NCBI GenBank assembly: GCA_025024175.1
Contig: QCXZ01000041.1
Span: 12,891,786 to 12,955,785 of the forward strand
DNA: 64,000 bases
Direction: 5' to 3'
DNA from: Rhyzopertha dominica
Taxonomy: Eukaryota > Arthropoda > Insecta > Coleoptera > Bostrichidae
The stretch's first letter is position 1. Each line of letters begins with the position of its first letter. Below are positions 1 to 11,961 of this stretch, piece by piece. The notes under the pieces were generated by a model that did not search any database, was not told the DNA's origin, and worked only from the letters and a program-made list of their open reading frames with translations. The position numbers and the translations under genes were made by a program.

Positions 1-66
1 TAATAATAATAACAACAATAATAATAACAATAATAATAATAATAGTAATAATAATAATAATAATAA
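1..66. repeat. (TAA)n microsatellite
   Basis: The window opens in an imperfect run of TAA/AAT trinucleotides with occasional C or G interruptions. It is simple-sequence DNA with no coding content, and it probably continues to the left of the window. Confidence 0.95.
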
Positions 67-3000
67 GCCAACATATGAAATTGTTTTACGTGATTAATTA
101 ATATCTAATTATTGTAAATAACGTTTTTGTCAATTTTCACCTAAAAACGTTGTTATCCATCATTAATACCTTTGTTGTACAGATTATTTTAATGAATTAA
201 TAATGCGCGTTTTTCTAATTCATGAATGAAAGTTATGACCTTTCAAGTACTATTTTAGTTCAAAAAGTGCCGGTTTAACGCATGCAGTAAGAAAACACTA
301 GCTCACTAGTGCGAAAAGTTATTTGACGGATTTTTATTTATTATCAGAGCTTTATTTAAACATTTATAACACAATTTTTGCCTAAAGACATTTGATTTGA
401 TCTGCTATCTGCTGGTATTTTCACAGAATTTTTCAATTTGTTTTCGAAAAAAATTTCCACATTTTGGCCACAGTGGCTGATTGCCATGCCCCGTGGCGTT
501 TAAGAGTCAAAATATCTGTCCCTGATTCCACTTATATTGTGATCGAAGATCTTCTAAAACAATGTCCAGTGTACCCCTCTGAGCCAGGGAATTTAAGGAA
601 ACTAGCAATATTTTTGGGGATATTTCCAAAAGTATTGATCCCTACGGGATACATTGTCCTTTTCTGTATTTAAGAAAAAATCTTCGATTGTCAGTTTCAA
701 GCGGACGTAGACGAACATATTTCCGTATAATTTCCATCAAGTTCAATCGTTCAGTGTTTCCACAAGTGTTTCTTAAAAACATTTTGTTTTCGTCGAGGGT
801 ATAACAATATGGTAAACATCGCCCTTATCTCTAACATTCCCCTTCGACGCCAATGATAACGGTTACCTTGAAAAAATATTAGCTTATAAATAAACGAACT
901 ATTTCATGCATTATCATCATCAAGAAATGTTCATCATCTATTGCTTTACAATATCGTCTTTGCTTAACACTTTTTTTTCGATTTATAACCTACGGACTTT
1001 CTTTTCAAAAAAAACAATGAGGTTATTAAACTTGCTAATATCAACGTTCTTATTTTTCGATAACATGGTTCTCAGCATTTAGTAGTGGCTCCAAAGTAAG
1101 GATGGTTGTAGGACTTTGAATTTTTGCTGAAAATATCCTAACAGGATATTCTCGTTGCGGTTCTTTACCTGCTTTTCATCACACCATTTTTGAAATCGCA
1201 CGTACGGTGTCTTATATTGTACTCTGAACTTCACTGGTAAGAAATCATTGATTTCGTCGACTCGACATCGGATGCAACACTGTCAATGCTCTAGTCCTCC
1301 CCCCACATCATAAAGAGCTATTCTTACATTTTACAGGTATATGAATTTTAATCACAAGTTTTCTTTTCTTAATTATTGATAAAAATCTGCTTATGATTCG
1401 CATTATTCTAATCAAACTGTAGTTTTATTAGTTGGAGAAAGGAGTCCTCTTATGCTGTTTTGATTTTCATATATCAGGGAGTAATACGGTATTTATCGGA
1501 TTCAGTGCATTTGCTAATTAGTACTTTGGTAATAATGCACTAAACCTCATTAAAAAATAAAGTTATGGAGACAAACTGATTTATGGTGCTTTGCTTCACA
1601 ATTTTTGTCAGATCGTTTCGACCTAATGGTTATTTTCAAAAAAAATATCCAAACGATTCTAAAGTGAAGTGTGAATATTTGGCCCACATCCCTTATGTTT
1701 ACTGAGGTTATGAAATTTAAGCTCTGGATGGGCTTTGAAGGCCTAATTATTATTTTAGGTAATATCAAAGGTGCTGAGCTTTTAATTCGAAAAAATGTCC
1801 TAAAAGGTTTATGTATTTACTTTTTACTTTTAATACAGCAAAGCATTTTTGAGTTTATACTTGTAACGTATTTTGAGTACATTGTTCTTCATTTTTAATC
1901 TATTGGACCAACCATGTTAACGTTGCATAGCATTCTTTGTATGTAAAATTTATACTGTTGTTGTATTGCTTTAAGTACTCCTTCTGCAATACTCGTATCA
2001 TATCCATTGCATGTGATCATTTTTTAACATGTCGTTTTTATACATTTTCCTCTTATGGTGTTTAAAAACATCAAGCAAGATAATGTCAGATTAGAATTTA
2101 GAAAAGTCAGATAGATATTCATTTTGTATTTTTGATAGTTGGTTCATTAAAACCATTCGTTTCGAATGCAAAGTGTTTTCATTCAAGTAACAATTACGAG
2201 TTAACAAAAAATACAGTCCATCAAGAACAAAACAGTTGGCCTTTTTATTCAACTGCGAAACACGAAATTCTTAATTTGTAACGATTTGAGGAATGATGGG
2301 GTTATAGTTTTTCACCCTGTCGATTTTCTTTAAATTTTAATTGGACAATCAGCTTTTTCGTAGGTATTTAATTATTGATTCAGAATGTTGGACAACGTAT
2401 GCAGCTGCGATAGAATTCAACTTATTTTGGTTGTCTAACATCATATAAGTATATCTCTTCTTATACTTATTTCCATTTGTAGTTTTTAAGGAAAAGAAAA
2501 TTAATTCGTTTAGATTCGCGCTTCACTGGTTTAAAGTACGTTAAAAAACGAGGTCTTTACAAGGAATTCAAGAGCGTAACGAGAGATTAATTGTTTCAGT
2601 ACGTACATGCGGTACGTTACAGTTATTTTGATTCATTTTAGCCTTGGCTTAATCATTTGGTTTCTACTAGTCACTCATTTGCATCAACAACAATCAATAG
2701 CCAACCTTAACTATTTGAAATGCAAAAAAACAAGTGTAACTGCATAGGAAAACTTGTCAATTGCCATTTATAAGACAGAATTGATAGAGGAACTGCAAAA
2801 CGTACGTTAACACTTTCCAATTCGACATGGTCCGAAATTTTCTCATTTACTTTGGGTCAATGGGATTTTCTACAAACATAAACCATACGGTACGCCATAT
2901 GCAATCGGTGACATAACGCAATTATTTCTTTATCTGTGAGATTCCGGAACCTGCATTGCAAAAAGTGCTATTTGCATAAACGAGTATTGTATAACGGTTG

Positions 3001-3500
3001 CGACACAATGTTTGACAGAAAGGAACTAGAGCAGTCTCGATATTGTATCTGTCAAATGGTTCACACAAGCTAATATTAAAAATTCCTCTTCGAAATGTAT
3101 ATCTACGAGAACAATTGTAAATCCCGGGGCCGAGAAAATCTGTCGATCTTTGTCTTGTTTTCAATACCTGTTTGTCTACAATATAATTTTTATTACGTCT
3201 TGAGTAGTATGCCTATAAGGTACGATTCATCCAGTATGGCTGGTTAATCGAATTGTGGAAGCGCCACTCTTTGTTTGCAAATTGTGATATTAAAAAATGA
3301 TGGTATACATAAGGCATACATACTTGATCCCCTATTGTTTGCACATCGCTTTTGTAGTTCTTTGCTATGTTAATTGTTACTGTCAAGGTTCTGCTACGTT
3401 ACTGTATCTGAGACTGTTTCTCACCTTATGATATCGTAGCGCCTATGTGAATCCATCAAAGGTTTCCTGTTTTCAGTTATTATGGATTAAATATGTGTCT
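67..3500. other. AT-rich intergenic DNA, no gene recognised
   Basis: No open frame here shows recognisable protein homology, splice structure or transposon signature. The short open frames at 464-673, 1550-1898 and 2922-3164 have no recognised domain and overlap on opposite strands, so I treat them as chance. Confidence 0.6.
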
Positions 3501-3504
3501 AATC

Positions 3505-4560
3505 AGTATGCAGGGTGTCCCGCATTATGTGGGCAACCTCTCGGAATCTGCAAGCTGTTGTAGCATTAATACTATTTTACAGTATAACTTTTAATTAATT
3601 AACGCTAGCTTACTGAGATATTCACTGTTAAAGATTGATACCAGCCTGGAGCAAGTAACTACCTATTTAAAACAAAATGATATTGAATTCACTGCTTGCA
3701 TAAAATTGTACATAAACAAAAAAAACAATAGCAGCTTTGAAAATATTGGCTCTAGAAAGCGGAGCAAATTTTCTATTAGAAGACAACTTATGGCCCAGAC
3801 ATACAATTATACGTCCATATCAACGGCCATTTTTAAAGAAAACTTCGGTAAATCGACACGTTAGCAAAGAACAGCAATTGATTGATTGATTGAACCAGCG
3901 TACGGTCAGCACTTCTGCCACTTCTGGATATACCGACGGGCCTGCCGTCTACGCTGGGTTGGAGGGGTACATGCTGATTGCTAGTAGTGCGACTGCCTAG
4001 CGCATGTTAAGGACATATAGGGATTGGAGCGGGAAGGTTATATAGGTACATTCATTTTATTTGAATGTTTTCTTGGTGTTGCTGGCATCATTGGTCCATT
4101 TCAGAGTCACTGGTTTCTGGTATGTCGTATTATATATTTAATATATTCTATCAAAACATACAAAGTATTTACAACAAAACGGATGAAATAGCCATATTTT
4201 AGAGAAGTCAAAGTTTTCATCTTCTGGCATTCACCGAACACTGACTAAAACAAAGCATGCAAATACTTGTTAGTATACCAAACTACAATATGGCTTCATG
4301 CTTTACCAGATCAACTCACATTCATGGCAGCTCCCGTATCTTCCTTAAACCAGGATTGAACTAACAATGAATTATGGGATGTGAAACATAGATTTAGATT
4401 TAGAATTGACTGCTTAACGAATTATAAATATTTACAAAGATGGTAGACTTCCGGTTATACTAAAAGTGGGCACCAACTTCGTTATTTTAAATGGAATGCT
4501 CTGTATATTTACCCGATTAACTCATGTTCATGGCGGCTCCTTTATCTTTGTTAAGCGAGG
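3505..4560. repeat. Mosaic of decayed dispersed repeats
   Basis: A CAGGGTGTCCCG segment at 3511 looks like a Tc1/mariner-type terminus. At 4305-4370 and again at 4515-4570 there are two diverged copies of a segment with the pattern 'AACTCA(CA/TG)TTCATGGC(A/G)GCTCC'. The stretch 4450-4510 (ACTTCCGGTTATAC, then TATTTTAAATGGAATGC) resembles the arm of the foldback element at 43745-43835. Together these mark a patchwork of short non-autonomous elements. No open frame here is convincing. Confidence 0.45.
3940..4040 (+). repeat. Dispersed repeat, copy 1 (inverted relative to 11405-11520)
   Basis: This stretch contains TACGCTGGGTTGGAGGGGT, a GTAGCGCATGTTA-like block (here CTAGCGCATGTTA) and a GATTGGAG block. 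The reverse complement of 11405-11520 carries the same blocks in the same order with similar spacing. It is probably the 3' end or UTR of a retroelement family. I did not find boundaries or target duplications. Confidence 0.6.
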
Positions 4561-4759
4561 AGTGAACTATTGGACCTGAAACAGAACAGTAAAAAATTGG
4601 CAATGGAATGTGCAGGAATCCTTGTACCCAATGTAAAATTGGTTGTACTTAGTATCCATCTACCCCCAATAACCGATTTTGGTGAATTTTTGGTAATTCT
4701 CGATGATGCTCTTATATTGTCTTCCTTCAGAAACAGATGCACTATTGCGGAGACGTAAA

Positions 4760-6340
4760 GTGCAAACTTCTTGAATCATGGGCAGGTTGCTGGATGATAA
4801 AAAGACTAGAAGATGCTTTAAAAAAAGAAGCTTGGCATTGCATTGCGAACCACTGTGGTCAGCGAAAGCTGGTCACCAAAAAAAGGTATCGTAAGGCAAG
4901 GAAAAGGACAGCGAGTTGAAGAAGCTTCGGGACTGGAAGCAAGCGGATAGGCGACCCACATAGCTGTCTCTCTGCCAGTTGCGGGGAAGGAGGTGAGCTC
5001 TACTAGTTTTTAAAGAAAGATATTTCAATAACCGCATAGACCTGCTTCTCGATGAAGTAGTTCACACTTTAAGTGGTGTCTGTACACTTGGTGCTTTGAA
5101 AGCTTATCTTGAATTCTTAACATGTTTAAATGTTTACTTCTTTCTCAAGAGTTCAAAAAAAATGTTCACAATTTGCACTTGTTTGGAGAAACAATTTTAT
5201 TATATTTACAAGCATCATTTAACCATGCATCTAGGATATCTCATTCCATCCGCTTTTCACGGTCATTTACAGCTTTAAGCAGTGCAATTATATTGATCCC
5301 GCTGCAATTTGGCTCATTTAAATATTTCTAAGGGCCGTAGAGTCCAAGTCAATAGTAGCGTCCTGATGATATAGTATATTGCTGGGGCCGTAAAGTAATT
5401 TTTTATACCTATCTGAGTAAATTATAATACCTTTAATCCACATGCATTATACTATCACGGCAGCAGCACTGACGTGAAGATGTTTAATGGGTCTTTTTAC
5501 TTCTAGATAGCGGACAAGGACGTGCACACAATCAATCTCGAAGAACATTTCATACCCAAATCAACATTAACTTGACAACAATTCAAGATATTTTAAGTTT
5601 TATCGAATGATACATCGTACAATATACCAGCAATTTAAATTTTAAGCTTTAATAAAATACAATGTTGCTTGTAGTATTAGCCAAATTATCAGTACACTAA
5701 TTAGGACCTGGCTGGTATCAGCCGATAACCTACAGCTAAACGTTTCTGTTCTTGGCGTTTATTGAAATGTAGTGTACCTACCAAACTGGTCCCTTTGGGA
5801 AATATTGCGTGGGTACCTCTCTTTATTTATCACATACCATTATATAATATAATAATATAGGCCCTTTGGAAATATTTTTATTTACAATGAAGGTCTGATT
5901 AAAATATGCATACTTGTTTGAGATGTACCAAATATAACTCATTAAAAACTACAAAATAGTTGAGATAAAAAAATAGCTTATCTACGCTATCTGGTTTGTC
6001 ACAAGCATTTGACGAGTTATTTTGACTACCTGAAGAAAAAAGACTTAAACGAAATCATCTACCATAATTCTGTTTTATTGATATAATTAAAAAATTCACA
6101 TTTATAATCATTTTAATTGTTTGTGAATACTAAACGACTTTTGCTTTGTTAGGTAGTTTATTTATTTATAACCTGGTGGACGCCTACAGTAATAACTGCG
6201 GCAAACATCGACCGCATGCTACAATTTCTTCAGCGAGCTTTATTGGTCCGTATTTTTTAAAGTAACCAAAGGCGCATACTTACCGTTAACTCCAAATCCT
6301 AATTTCTTCGGTCTTGCTCTTCAAGTATGGTATAGATATG
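4760..6340. other. Intergenic DNA, no gene recognised
   Basis: AT-rich sequence. The two short overlapping plus-strand frames at 5096-5331 are in different phases and have no recognised domain. Nothing else is supportable here. Confidence 0.5.
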
Positions 6341-6351
6341 GCTTAGCAACT

Positions 6352-6660
6352 TGGTTCCGGAAAGATGGTGCTACAAGTAGGCAATTAAAGAATTGCTTCC
6401 AGGTGCGTGTAAGTGACATTAAACGGCCACTACTTTGTCCTAACCTGGTTCCACCTGGCTTTTTCCTGTGGGGAAATCTGAAACATCGTGTTTACGTGGA
6501 TCCTGCAGAAAATCTGGATCAACTTAAGGCCTGTATACGAAAGAAAATTGCAACAGTTGGATATGATACGTCTCAACATGTTTTCGCGAATTTCAGGTTT
6601 GGTTTGGAGGTATGCCAACGCCGAGATAGAGGATATCTTCATAACATCCTTCACACATAA
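6352..6660 (+). pseudogene. Tc1/mariner-superfamily transposase, C-terminal catalytic half (degenerate)
   Basis: The translation begins with a block equivalent to the family's 'WFQQDGA' element, here WFRKDGAT, which holds the second catalytic aspartate. It continues to PPGFFLWG, equivalent to the usual SPDLTPPDFFLWG third-acid block, and then the HRVYVDP and NFRFGLEVC helices typical of the C terminus. The expected third aspartate in that block reads Asn (CPNL) and a second conserved Asp reads Gly. The catalytic triad is therefore broken. No upstream N-terminal half is attached. A CCACCCTGTATA end lies about 100 bases downstream, as expected for the 3' inverted repeat. This is a non-functional DNA-transposon relic. 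Homology is by recognition of the motif series, not by a search. Confidence 0.85.
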
Positions 6661-8530
6661 TTTCCTCATTTCATGCTTTAATTTGGTCATAATTACATTT
6701 AAAAAATAAAGATTACAATGTTCTGTTGTTTTGTAGTATGCAATCCGTTTATAAGCCACCCTGTATATACTTTCGAGCAAGTAACCTTGTAATTGAAGTA
6801 CAAAATGCTTGGTGCTAACAATCGGGTGTTTACATTACCAAAGTAAACTATAGTAGCGTTACATTTCGACCAAATTAGCAAGTTAATTTTACTTCGGACA
6901 ATTGTCAGTCCACGGGCTTTGATTTTAGGTAAATGCTATGCTGTATAAATAATGCAAACTCCACTGTAATACCTTCTTACAAATCACACGTGTCGATCAC
7001 ACTGCACTGAGCTTTGTTGCCGATAAGTGTAAAAGTGGTGAAATGGTGGTGAAAATGTTCATAAGAACCATAGGTACCTATAGTTTATAGGTATATTTTT
7101 GTAAGTACCGCAATTCCCTTAATTATTAATTGTAAATTAACAATAAATTAATTTATTAATTAATACAAATAAGCACGCATCTAGGTGGGTTACACACTTT
7201 ATGTAAGAATAAAAACATAGCGCCAAAGTTCAAATCGACAAACAAAGTAGTAACTCATAAGAAAGGAAAATGCATTGGTGGTCAGCNTATATTCAGTGGC
7301 AAGAAACGCCAAATTGGACGAAAGGTGAAACATAATAAGAAATCAATTTCCAAATCTCCCCATTCCCTGATGAAAGCGTTGACAGAAATATTCGTTTAAG
7401 ATCTAATAAGACCATGAATGTACGCACTAAAACTAAAACCTTAAGGTTTCAACTTATTCTTAGTTCTGCCTGCTAATATTAATAAATGTGCATTGCTCAG
7501 AGTTCGTTTTGTGGTTCTATTCTACCCAACGTATGTAAACTGCGATATGCATACAATGTTACAGACGCTTCGGTGAAAAACGTCTGCAACTTTTTAGTGC
7601 AATTCCGACAAGTTCCGGATATTACCGAAATGCGGAGAAAAAAATAGTGTTATCAGCATATATGTAATTTTAGAACCAGTTATACTTAGTAAAACTCTGG
7701 GAACACCATATTTTACCATTCGAGGGGCACTCTCTGATCACCTGATTTTTTAATTGCAAAGGAGTTCTCCTCTAGAGTCGGTCTGAGCGGTGGTCGGATA
7801 CGGACGGTCACCCGAACGGCTCTCTGACGTTTACTACCTTTTTGTGTAATTAATAAATAACTAAACTATACTTAGTGAGTGTAGCACGGTTATAAGGTAG
7901 GAGATAAGTGATTAGCGCTGTAAAAGTGGTGACGNACCTAAGAACCTAGGTATACACCTGAGCCTACCTGTACCACATGAGGGAACACCCTACCAGGCAC
8001 ACCGAATGCAACAGGAACTATAATAAGATAAGACCGTAGAAAAATAGCTGACTAACATAATAATTAATACGCATGTTGCATGTGGATAATTAAAAACAGC
8101 ACATATTATTTCTCTTCCTCGGTATAACCAAGTGCGGAATTATGTGCGAAATAACGCTACACCGAGAGTATTTTGGGGCTGAAGCGGTCAAACGCAGGTA
8201 GAAACCAACCACCCCAGATGATCAGACCTTGAAGATAGACAAATAGCAGGTCCTGACAGTGTAAAAAACGTAATAAAACCAGTATGTCTAATAACAGACC
8301 AAACGTAAGTACCCCGATCTCCCTAATGCGCGATAATACATCAGCACAATCTTAAAAAGAAATAATAGTAATAATAAACTTAAACGAGGTAGTATTATTA
8401 ACAAGAAGAATAAACATCTAACCCACAAAACAAGAATAACGGCTTTCGTCTCTTTAGACCTTCTCACAGTAGAAACAAATCCACAATAGGGGACAATTAG
8501 ATACATATAAGTATACAAGGAAAAAGAAAA

Positions 8531-9085
8531 ATGCTTGAAACGGTGCTTACAAGAAACCCCACAATCATGGTACAGAAAAGCCCAGGAAAGGGAAACTGCC
8601 TCCTAAGTGCACTGGCTCACCAAATATACGGTGAGAATATTATTCAAAAAGAACATAAAAACCTCACAAGAGCAATAAGAAGAAAAGCTGTTAACTATAT
8701 CAGACAAAGCAACTGGAAATTCAGAAGTTAGCTTGGAAGAAACGGTTCAAGAATTACAACCAAAATATAACTCAATAGAAACAGCCAACAGAAATCCAGC
8801 ACTCCTAAACGAATAGGATGGATTCTGGGGAGGAGAAGAAATCATAGCGGCAACAGCAGAAATGCTACCTGCATAGAAAAATAGTAGTCCACATGGAACA
8901 GGGGGAAACAACAACATTCCAACCGGACGAATACACCGAAGATGAAGAAAATACTGGAGAACAAATAAACATTGTATACAGACTCCAAGGAGGAGTAAGA
9001 AACTACCATGACAGCGCGATAATCATATACAGAAACCAAGAAGACATTGGAACAAACCCAGCCACAGAAAATCAGAACAACAGCC
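8531..9085 (+). pseudogene. OTU-like cysteine protease domain of a non-LTR retrotransposon
   Basis: The first frame contains GKGNCLLSALAHQIYG, which fits the OTU catalytic-cysteine block (usually DGNCLFRAL), with the preceding Asp replaced by Lys. After stops near 8730 and 8815 other frames continue with WGGEEIIAATAEML, then VVHMEQGETTTF, then YRLQGGVRNYHDSA. The last is the usual OTU histidine block. Cys and His are both visible but are no longer in one frame. OTU domains are known in several non-LTR retrotransposon lineages. The clade cannot be settled here because the RT core is missing. The segment ends where the Penelope-like fragment begins. Confidence 0.7.
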
Positions 9086-9094
9086 AGGGGGGCC

Positions 9095-10345
9095 GGCTCC
9101 GTGGGTGCTAAGGTGCTCCAGCACCCACGAAAGGTAAATTGTGGGTGGGGAGCACCCACGACCAAATAGACATCAACACTTTTACCATAAATTCAGACTG
9201 ACTTATCACTTATCACATAGATAAAAACGAACTTGTTCATCAAATTTATCAAGTTAGAGTGTCTACAGTGCTGCCATATTACTCAAACCCACCCAACCTT
9301 ATTTTGGAATTTCTTGTGAAAGCAAGCACGTGTAAATGTTGCTCAGTTTTTGAGTATCTGGTTTTTTATTTATTGTATTGGTATTTTGATTTATGTGAAC
9401 CATTTCAAGTATTAATCTCTTGTTTGTATTACTTTCTTTATCCAAAATTTTCATATTATCCCAGTTAATATGATGTCTATTGTTGTGTTCTGTAAGTGAG
9501 CATCTATCCCTTTGTGATGTCTGTCCTATGTGCTTATCTTCACAATCCTCACATCCCAAACAATATATTATATAACATTTGCTTGATATTTTATAGATGC
9601 TTTTGATTTTAGTGTTGTGTTGAGCCATTCCTTTTGTTCTTAATTGGAATTTTTATGTTTTAATTTTTAAACATTCTAATTAATTTTGTTGTCAATCCAG
9701 TAATGTTTGGTAGGGATTCATACCTTCTATGTTCTACTGGTTGTAGATTATTGTCAACCACAGGATCATGATTTACCCTCTACCTCACGTCACCCTGCAT
9801 ACCACCGTTATCCACCGCTAGTTGTGTTTGTGTTACATGAAGTGTTAATAAATCAGTAGTAGAATGCAAGATTTTATTTATCAACGTTTTCGGCTATGAA
9901 TTGCGTATTAGTAAATTTTTCAAAACTAAAATTCTTCTCAATAAATTGTGAATGTGATATTTTAATAATTCTATGTTTCATCTGTTTTACAAAGTAAAAT
10001 TTGATTTGTGTCGAATGACACAGTAATTTATATACCCCCCCCCCCCCCCGATGAGTTTGGGTACTGATACCAATCCAGTATTATTTTATCATTTTTTCGT
10101 ATGACTTTGGTGTCCAAAAAGAGTACTCCACATTCTACCTCTCGTTCTGTAGTGAATTTTCTAACACAGCTTCTGTCCATAAAAAAAGTATGTTAATGAC
10201 TTAGTAATGCTGGTATCAACAAAGGCATTAGAACAAATTTAGCATTTTTGTACTTATCTCTTTCTTCTGTCTTGTGTATCTTTCTGTTTATATCATACAT
10301 ATTTATGTCCTATTGCATGTGTACCTATTGAGTTCTATTGAACGG
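9095..10345 (-). mobile_element. Penelope-like element fragment
   Basis: Minus-strand translation reads from the end of a Penelope reverse transcriptase into a GIY-YIG endonuclease (see the pseudogene entry). It lies inside the plus-strand non-LTR remnant. At its left end, 9088-9170, a GC-rich stretch with repeated GCACCCACG blocks forms local inverted repeats and may be the element's terminus. The exact ends are uncertain, and I could not identify a target-site duplication. Confidence 0.6.
9299..10230 (-). pseudogene. Penelope-like RT/GIY-YIG endonuclease, C-terminal part (frameshifted)
   Basis: Reading leftward, the first block contains FTTEREVECGVLFLDTKVIR, then KIILDWYQYPNSSG, which match the conserved RT C-terminus of Penelope-like elements ('FLD..I.R....I..DWY.KPT.SGR'). 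A 15-base C run at 10035-10049 then breaks the frame. Further on, the 9628-9299 frame gives YKISSKCYIIYCLG, then CEDCEDKHIGQTSQR, then a His-rich helix and MKILDKESNTNKRLILEMVH. That is the GIY-YIG endonuclease module that ends these proteins, with KHIGQTS in place of the usual YIG strand. Internal stops lie between the two parts. No RT palm (YADD-type) region is present. It is a dead fragment. Confidence 0.8.
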
Positions 10346-10589
10346 ATTCATATAGATACGATTTTCACGACTATGTTAGCATAAGTACCCACGGGGTTTT
10401 CTAAAAGCCGGCGTTCCTTACAACAGCAATGAACTCCCGACAAAAGGAACCAATGCGAAAAGACGATAGACATGTCGCATAACACCTTCATCCCACCTGG
10501 AGCTCGAGCGACTGAACGAAATAAATACATACGAAATAACTCAAAGAAGCACCGATCAGCATCACGCAAGAACAATCTAGAAATAAGCT

Positions 10590-11341
10590 CAAATGGCCAC
10601 TTCGAACGTCAGAGGATGTATAAACCTAGAAAAACGCAACAAAATTGATCTAATAGAAAACAGGTTAACCCCTTTAGTGAGAAAACATTAAAAACAGGTA
10701 GCGNATACAAACTAGGGTGACGAGACATACCGTTAACAAACAAAATAAAATATCTGGGAACTATGTAGGTAGCAAACTCAACCGCAGAGAAACAGTCAAA
10801 GAGAGGACAAAACCGCGCATAGAGTGACAAGAACTATACTACCATTTGTAGAGAAACACATGCCAGAATGGAGCATCTTGAAAAACATACTCATCGGTAA
10901 TCCTGCCCATCATGACATACGGAGTCAAAAATGTCGCTACTACCAAAGCTAACAGAAGAAGCTTAAGAAACGCAGAACGAAACATCGTGCAATTACTGGC
11001 CAAAGCGGTCAAAAAAACCAAAATCGAGGGACAACAGAACTCCTAGAGGGAAAGACAATCACAAAAAGAATAGAAACATATGTAATGAAATGTTGGGGGC
11101 ATATTCAAAGGAGAGAAAAGGACCATATATTACAAAAAGCGTGGAAAATGAACAGCAACAAGTTCAAAGTAGGACGACCGTGCTACACGTGAAGAACAAC
11201 GGCAGAGAGAATCATAACAAAATCAAACATAAATGAAGAACAGTGGTCGGAAATCGCAAACGACAAGAAAACAATAAATAAGGAAGTCCTAAAGCTGTAT
11301 ACAATCTCAGACAGCAGTTCGTCCGAGGAAGAACAAGAATA
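10590..11341 (+). pseudogene. Non-LTR retrotransposon ORF remnant: endonuclease start joined to RT C-terminus
   Basis: At about 10590 the plus strand reads MATSNVRGCINLEKRNKIDL. This is the opening strand of an APE-like endonuclease, in which the usual TWNVRG reads TSNVRG. Within about 60 bases the homology jumps to the end of an RT domain: NKIKYLGTM, then PIMTYGVKNVATTKANRRSL, then CWGHIQRREKDHILQKAW, and finally GRPCYTW and an acidic Ser-rich tail ending at 11341. The missing middle implies a large internal deletion. Several frame changes and one ambiguous base (10704) are present. Confidence 0.7.
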
Positions 11342-11404
11342 ATGCAGCCGAACTAAGCTAACATCCAACAAGGACGCTAATAAAAAAGGATCCGCTAGTT
11401 GGAT

Positions 11405-11520
11405 GCCCTGAAAATCTCCCCATTCCAGTCCCCAATCTCCTGTAACATGCGCTACGTGGGAGCCCACTAGCAACAAGCGTGTAACCCCTCCAACCCAGCG
11501 TAGACGTGGCCGGCGATACA
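11405..11520 (-). repeat. Dispersed repeat, copy 2 (inverted relative to 3940-4040)
   Basis: The reverse complement reads CTACGCTGGGTTGGAGGGGT, then GTAGCGCATGTTAC, then GATTGGGGACTGGAATGGG. This matches the order and spacing at 3940-4040. The minus-strand open frame across it (11183-11590) includes RRPRLRWVGGV, which resembles tails of retrotransposon proteins, but I do not consider it a functional gene. Confidence 0.6.
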
Positions 11521-11961
11521 GACGTTCCGTTGTGGCACGTTCATCGGTTTGCCGGAGGGTGTCGCTCCCTAAGGCTTTTTGTTTTCGCATACTGACACCT
11601 GATTTTTACCCTTTGTGTACGCTCTGAGAGGTAACTACAAGGGAGAACCCACTGATCTCATCTCCAGAAGAACTCAGTGGCACACAGTATCAAATGCTTA
11701 ATTAGGTCAATAAGAACAGCAATACAGGTTTCGAATCATCTAGCACAACACGCATTTTCGTTCGAAGAGCAACTATAGCATCGCGGGGTAGATCTTCCTT
11801 GAACGAAGTCCTTGATAAAGCTCCAAAGTTTGAATTTAAGAGATATGTCGAATACGAGTGCAAGCCTAAACACCACTGACATGGGTCAGTGGTTGCTTGT
11901 TTCAGTCCGCATTCCAGTTTTATAAACAGGTGGGCCTTCAAATTCGACTCTTTAACGTTTG

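Larger units (their letters stand above)
7750..11345 (+). mobile_element. Degenerate non-LTR retrotransposon with OTU-like domain, split by a Penelope-like fragment
   Basis: Plus-strand coding traces occur in the order expected for a LINE: an OTU-protease-like segment (8531-9085), the start of an APE-type endonuclease (about 10590-10680), and the C-terminal part of a reverse-transcriptase ORF (about 10730-11341). A minus-strand Penelope-like fragment (about 9095-10345) lies between the first and second blocks. The endonuclease start runs almost directly into the RT tail, so most of the endonuclease and RT has been deleted. Frames are broken by stops and ambiguous bases. The 5' limit is a guess from the GC-rich sequence after 7765. 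The 3' limit is set by the end of the RT tail. That these pieces are one element is inference from strand and order. Confidence 0.55.

Noticed and set aside
6430..6780. 116-codon minus-strand frame
   Set aside because: It is the antisense shadow of the mariner transposase remnant at 6352-6660.
8842..9165. 107-codon minus-strand frame
   Set aside because: It is antisense to the OTU-domain remnant, where plus-strand homology is clear.
11183..11590. 135-codon minus-strand frame as a gene
   Set aside because: Half of it is antisense to the non-LTR RT tail and the rest lies in a dispersed repeat.
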